This document shows, one piece after another, positions 62,111 to 64,000 of a stretch of 64,000 bases of DNA. The stretch's first letter is position 1; each line of letters begins with the position of its first letter. Source of the stretch: Anseranas semipalmata. Lineage: Eukaryota > Chordata > Aves > Anseriformes > Anseranatidae. The stretch lies in contig VXAA01001968.1 of the NCBI GenBank assembly GCA_013399115.1, forward strand, positions 430,540 to 494,539, in the 5' to 3' direction. The notes under the pieces are model-generated. The model did no database searches and was not told the origin of the DNA. It saw only the letters and a program-made list of their open reading frames with translations. A program made the translations under genes and the position numbers.

Positions 62111-62635
62111 ACTCAGTTGGCCAGATGCAGACATCTCTCTAGGGAGAGCTGAGAGCTCCCTGGGGTTTGAATGGCTGTGCCGGTGACAGCTTCCTCATCT
62201 ATGTTTACTTCACGTGTGGACACCTGCACACAAACATAAAACAGTGTATTATTCTGGGAACTGAATCCCCACTTCTAAAAGCATCCTCCTTCTCTACTGT
62301 TAGTGGATCTTAGCATATTTCCAGAAGCTGATTCATCACATCCAAAGACAGGTGTAACACAGGTGACATAAATTGTTTTTTCTACTGCTAATGGTGAACA
62401 AGTCCAATACTACTGGGTTAGACCAGGTGCCTTTCAGAAGCCTAGGCTTGGCTGAGACTTTTTGAAACATAAGAAGAAACAAAAAATGCCATATAGTGAT
62501 ATACGCTTAGGAGAAACTGGGCAGGTTCATAGATGATAACTCCATTCCCAGTTTTTAAATACGTAGAAACTACACCCAGCTCGGTAAATCCCTGAAGAGA
62601 AAATACCTGAATACTGGGAGAGTACCAGGAGAAAA

Positions 62636-62671
<36 letters not shown>

Positions 62672-64000
62672 TCTTGAGCTGCTCTTACACTTTCCTAAGC
62701 ATCTACTTTAAGTCACTGTTGGAGACCAGGTCAGAAGGGGTTTTAGCCTGTTCCACTACAACCATTCCTCTGTTTTAAGGTGTAATGGTCTCCGCTTCCA
62801 CCTGAGTCAGTTGTTGAAATTCACTTTATAGGCAGTGAAGAAAAGCAGAAATGTGTAGGGCATGGCACACCTCACTCTAAAGTAGACTTCTAAAATAAAT
62901 CAGACGGATTGTGCTCTCTGGGGCCAGATCGTCTCCACTGGTAATTAAGGCACCCCTGGGCAACTAGCTCAGGTGTAGATGTCTGTATTTAGCTATCTGA
63001 GGTTAGATTCTATTCAAATGAGTGTTGAGGCATAAGTAGGACTTGTCTATTTGCACACTTGTACATTTGGAAAAAATGAAAAATTGAAATAAAAATGCAA
63101 AAGCAGTTAGCTGTATCCACAAGAAATTCAGAGCACAGGGAGAAACAGATCAGAGTTGCCAAATGGATGTCAGAAAACTGACAGAAATGCTGTACTCACT
63201 GGGATATGTCTGACAGAGAAAAGCGATGTCCTCCCAGCCTAGTCTCCCTCCTGATGCCCCGTTCACCACCCTTCTTTCATATCCACGATTTAGGTACAAA
63301 CCCACTAGGACATGACCCCTTCTTTTCCTATTTGTTCTTCATTGCAACAATCCAGCTTCTATTGAAATTCACTGCTAAATTTAGATGTTTTTTAATCAGT
63401 GTTGCTTCAGGCTCTAAATGTTGAGACTTCAGGGGAGAGGAGGGCTGTAAATAACTAATGAGTTTATTTAGTTAATTGTTCTATTAACACTCAGAAATGT
63501 TTATTGATTGTTCTAAGGATTGTTGACTATCTGCTAAGTGCACCAAAAGACTTGACTTTACAGAGATGCACAAGATCAGCAGGATCCAAAACAAAAGCTT
63601 ATCCATTTCTTTGTGGAATAATACCTCTTAAAAAGAGCATTAAGCGAATAAATCAAAAATTTAGAGAAGGTCTTTTATAGTTGAGTCTACTGGTTTGAGT
63701 CTGGGGTGAGGGTGAAGGTCTGCTGTGAGTTGCCACTGTTCTGAGGTCTTCAGTGGGTGAACTATGATGCTCATGTGTACAAAGCTAAACAAAACTAAAA
63801 GTAATTAGGTAGTAGCCAACAGTTGCTGTTACAACTAAACAAAGTAAAACAAAGCTCCAAGAAAGCCAAGCCAAGTCCGGGCAAAACCTGACCACTCCAG
63901 AGACCTGCAGATAGCTTAATATAGAGCCAGCCAGCACTAGCGATGGCTTTTTACATCATCTGGGTTATGGGTTTGCAAACTGCTTCTGCTGTTAAACAGA
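62111..64000. other. Unique DNA to window end
   Basis: About 1.9 kb with one dinucleotide repeat and no recognised gene. The longest frame (63206-63424 +) is 72 codons and unrecognised. Confidence 0.6.
62632..62671. repeat. Poly-A followed by (TA)n microsatellite
   Basis: 13 A bases followed by about 14 TA units. Confidence 0.95.

Noticed and set aside
1..64000. CRISPR array, operon, biosynthetic cluster or other novel multi-gene system
   Set aside because: The sequence is vertebrate non-coding DNA with CR1 and LTR repeats. No regularly spaced repeats with unique spacers and no adjacent set of conserved coding regions are present.

Overview
This window looks like non-coding DNA from a bird, either intergenic or inside a very large intron. 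The evidence is its repeat content. There are eleven 5'-truncated copies of CR1 (chicken repeat 1) LINE retrotransposons, several ending in the diagnostic ATTCTATG/ATTCTGTG octamer tail, and two long terminal repeats (LTRs) of types I recognise as common in avian endogenous retroviruses. The background is AT-rich, with many A-rich microsatellites. I cannot name the species. The LTR types suggest a neoavian bird, but that is an inference from memory.

Layout. 1-904: a possible LTR remnant abutting a CR1 (+). 905-5530: unique AT-rich DNA with one weak exon-like signal. 5531-6535: a solo LTR with a 5-bp target-site duplication. 6536-21290: about 15 kb with nothing but simple repeats. 21291-24893: two minus-strand CR1 tails separated by 2.6 kb. 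24894-32917: unique DNA with a long purine-only microsatellite that contains an N. 32918-33376 and 37490-37624: plus-strand CR1 tails. 41828-50933: a repeat-rich cluster of six CR1 pieces and one LTR in 9 kb, including the best preserved CR1 reading frame (43004-43651) and a chimeric CR1 with an internal duplication (49244-50405). 50934-61406: about 10.5 kb of unique DNA with simple repeats. 61407-62110: a CR1 (-) with an N exactly where about 57 codons of its reverse transcriptase are missing. 62111-64000: unique DNA with a (TA)n tract.

No host protein-coding gene, tRNA, rRNA or CRISPR array can be supported. Reading frames that make biological sense are remnants of CR1 ORF2 (reverse transcriptase C-terminus). 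The other open frames are short and unrecognised, are shadows of repeats, or lie in the GC-rich LTR. There is no working gene set and no evidence of a new system. The points of interest are structural: a chimeric CR1, two CR1 copies truncated at the same base, two single-N assembly gaps, a solo LTR with a GC-rich internal array, and an LTR that keeps a perfect CRE palindrome.
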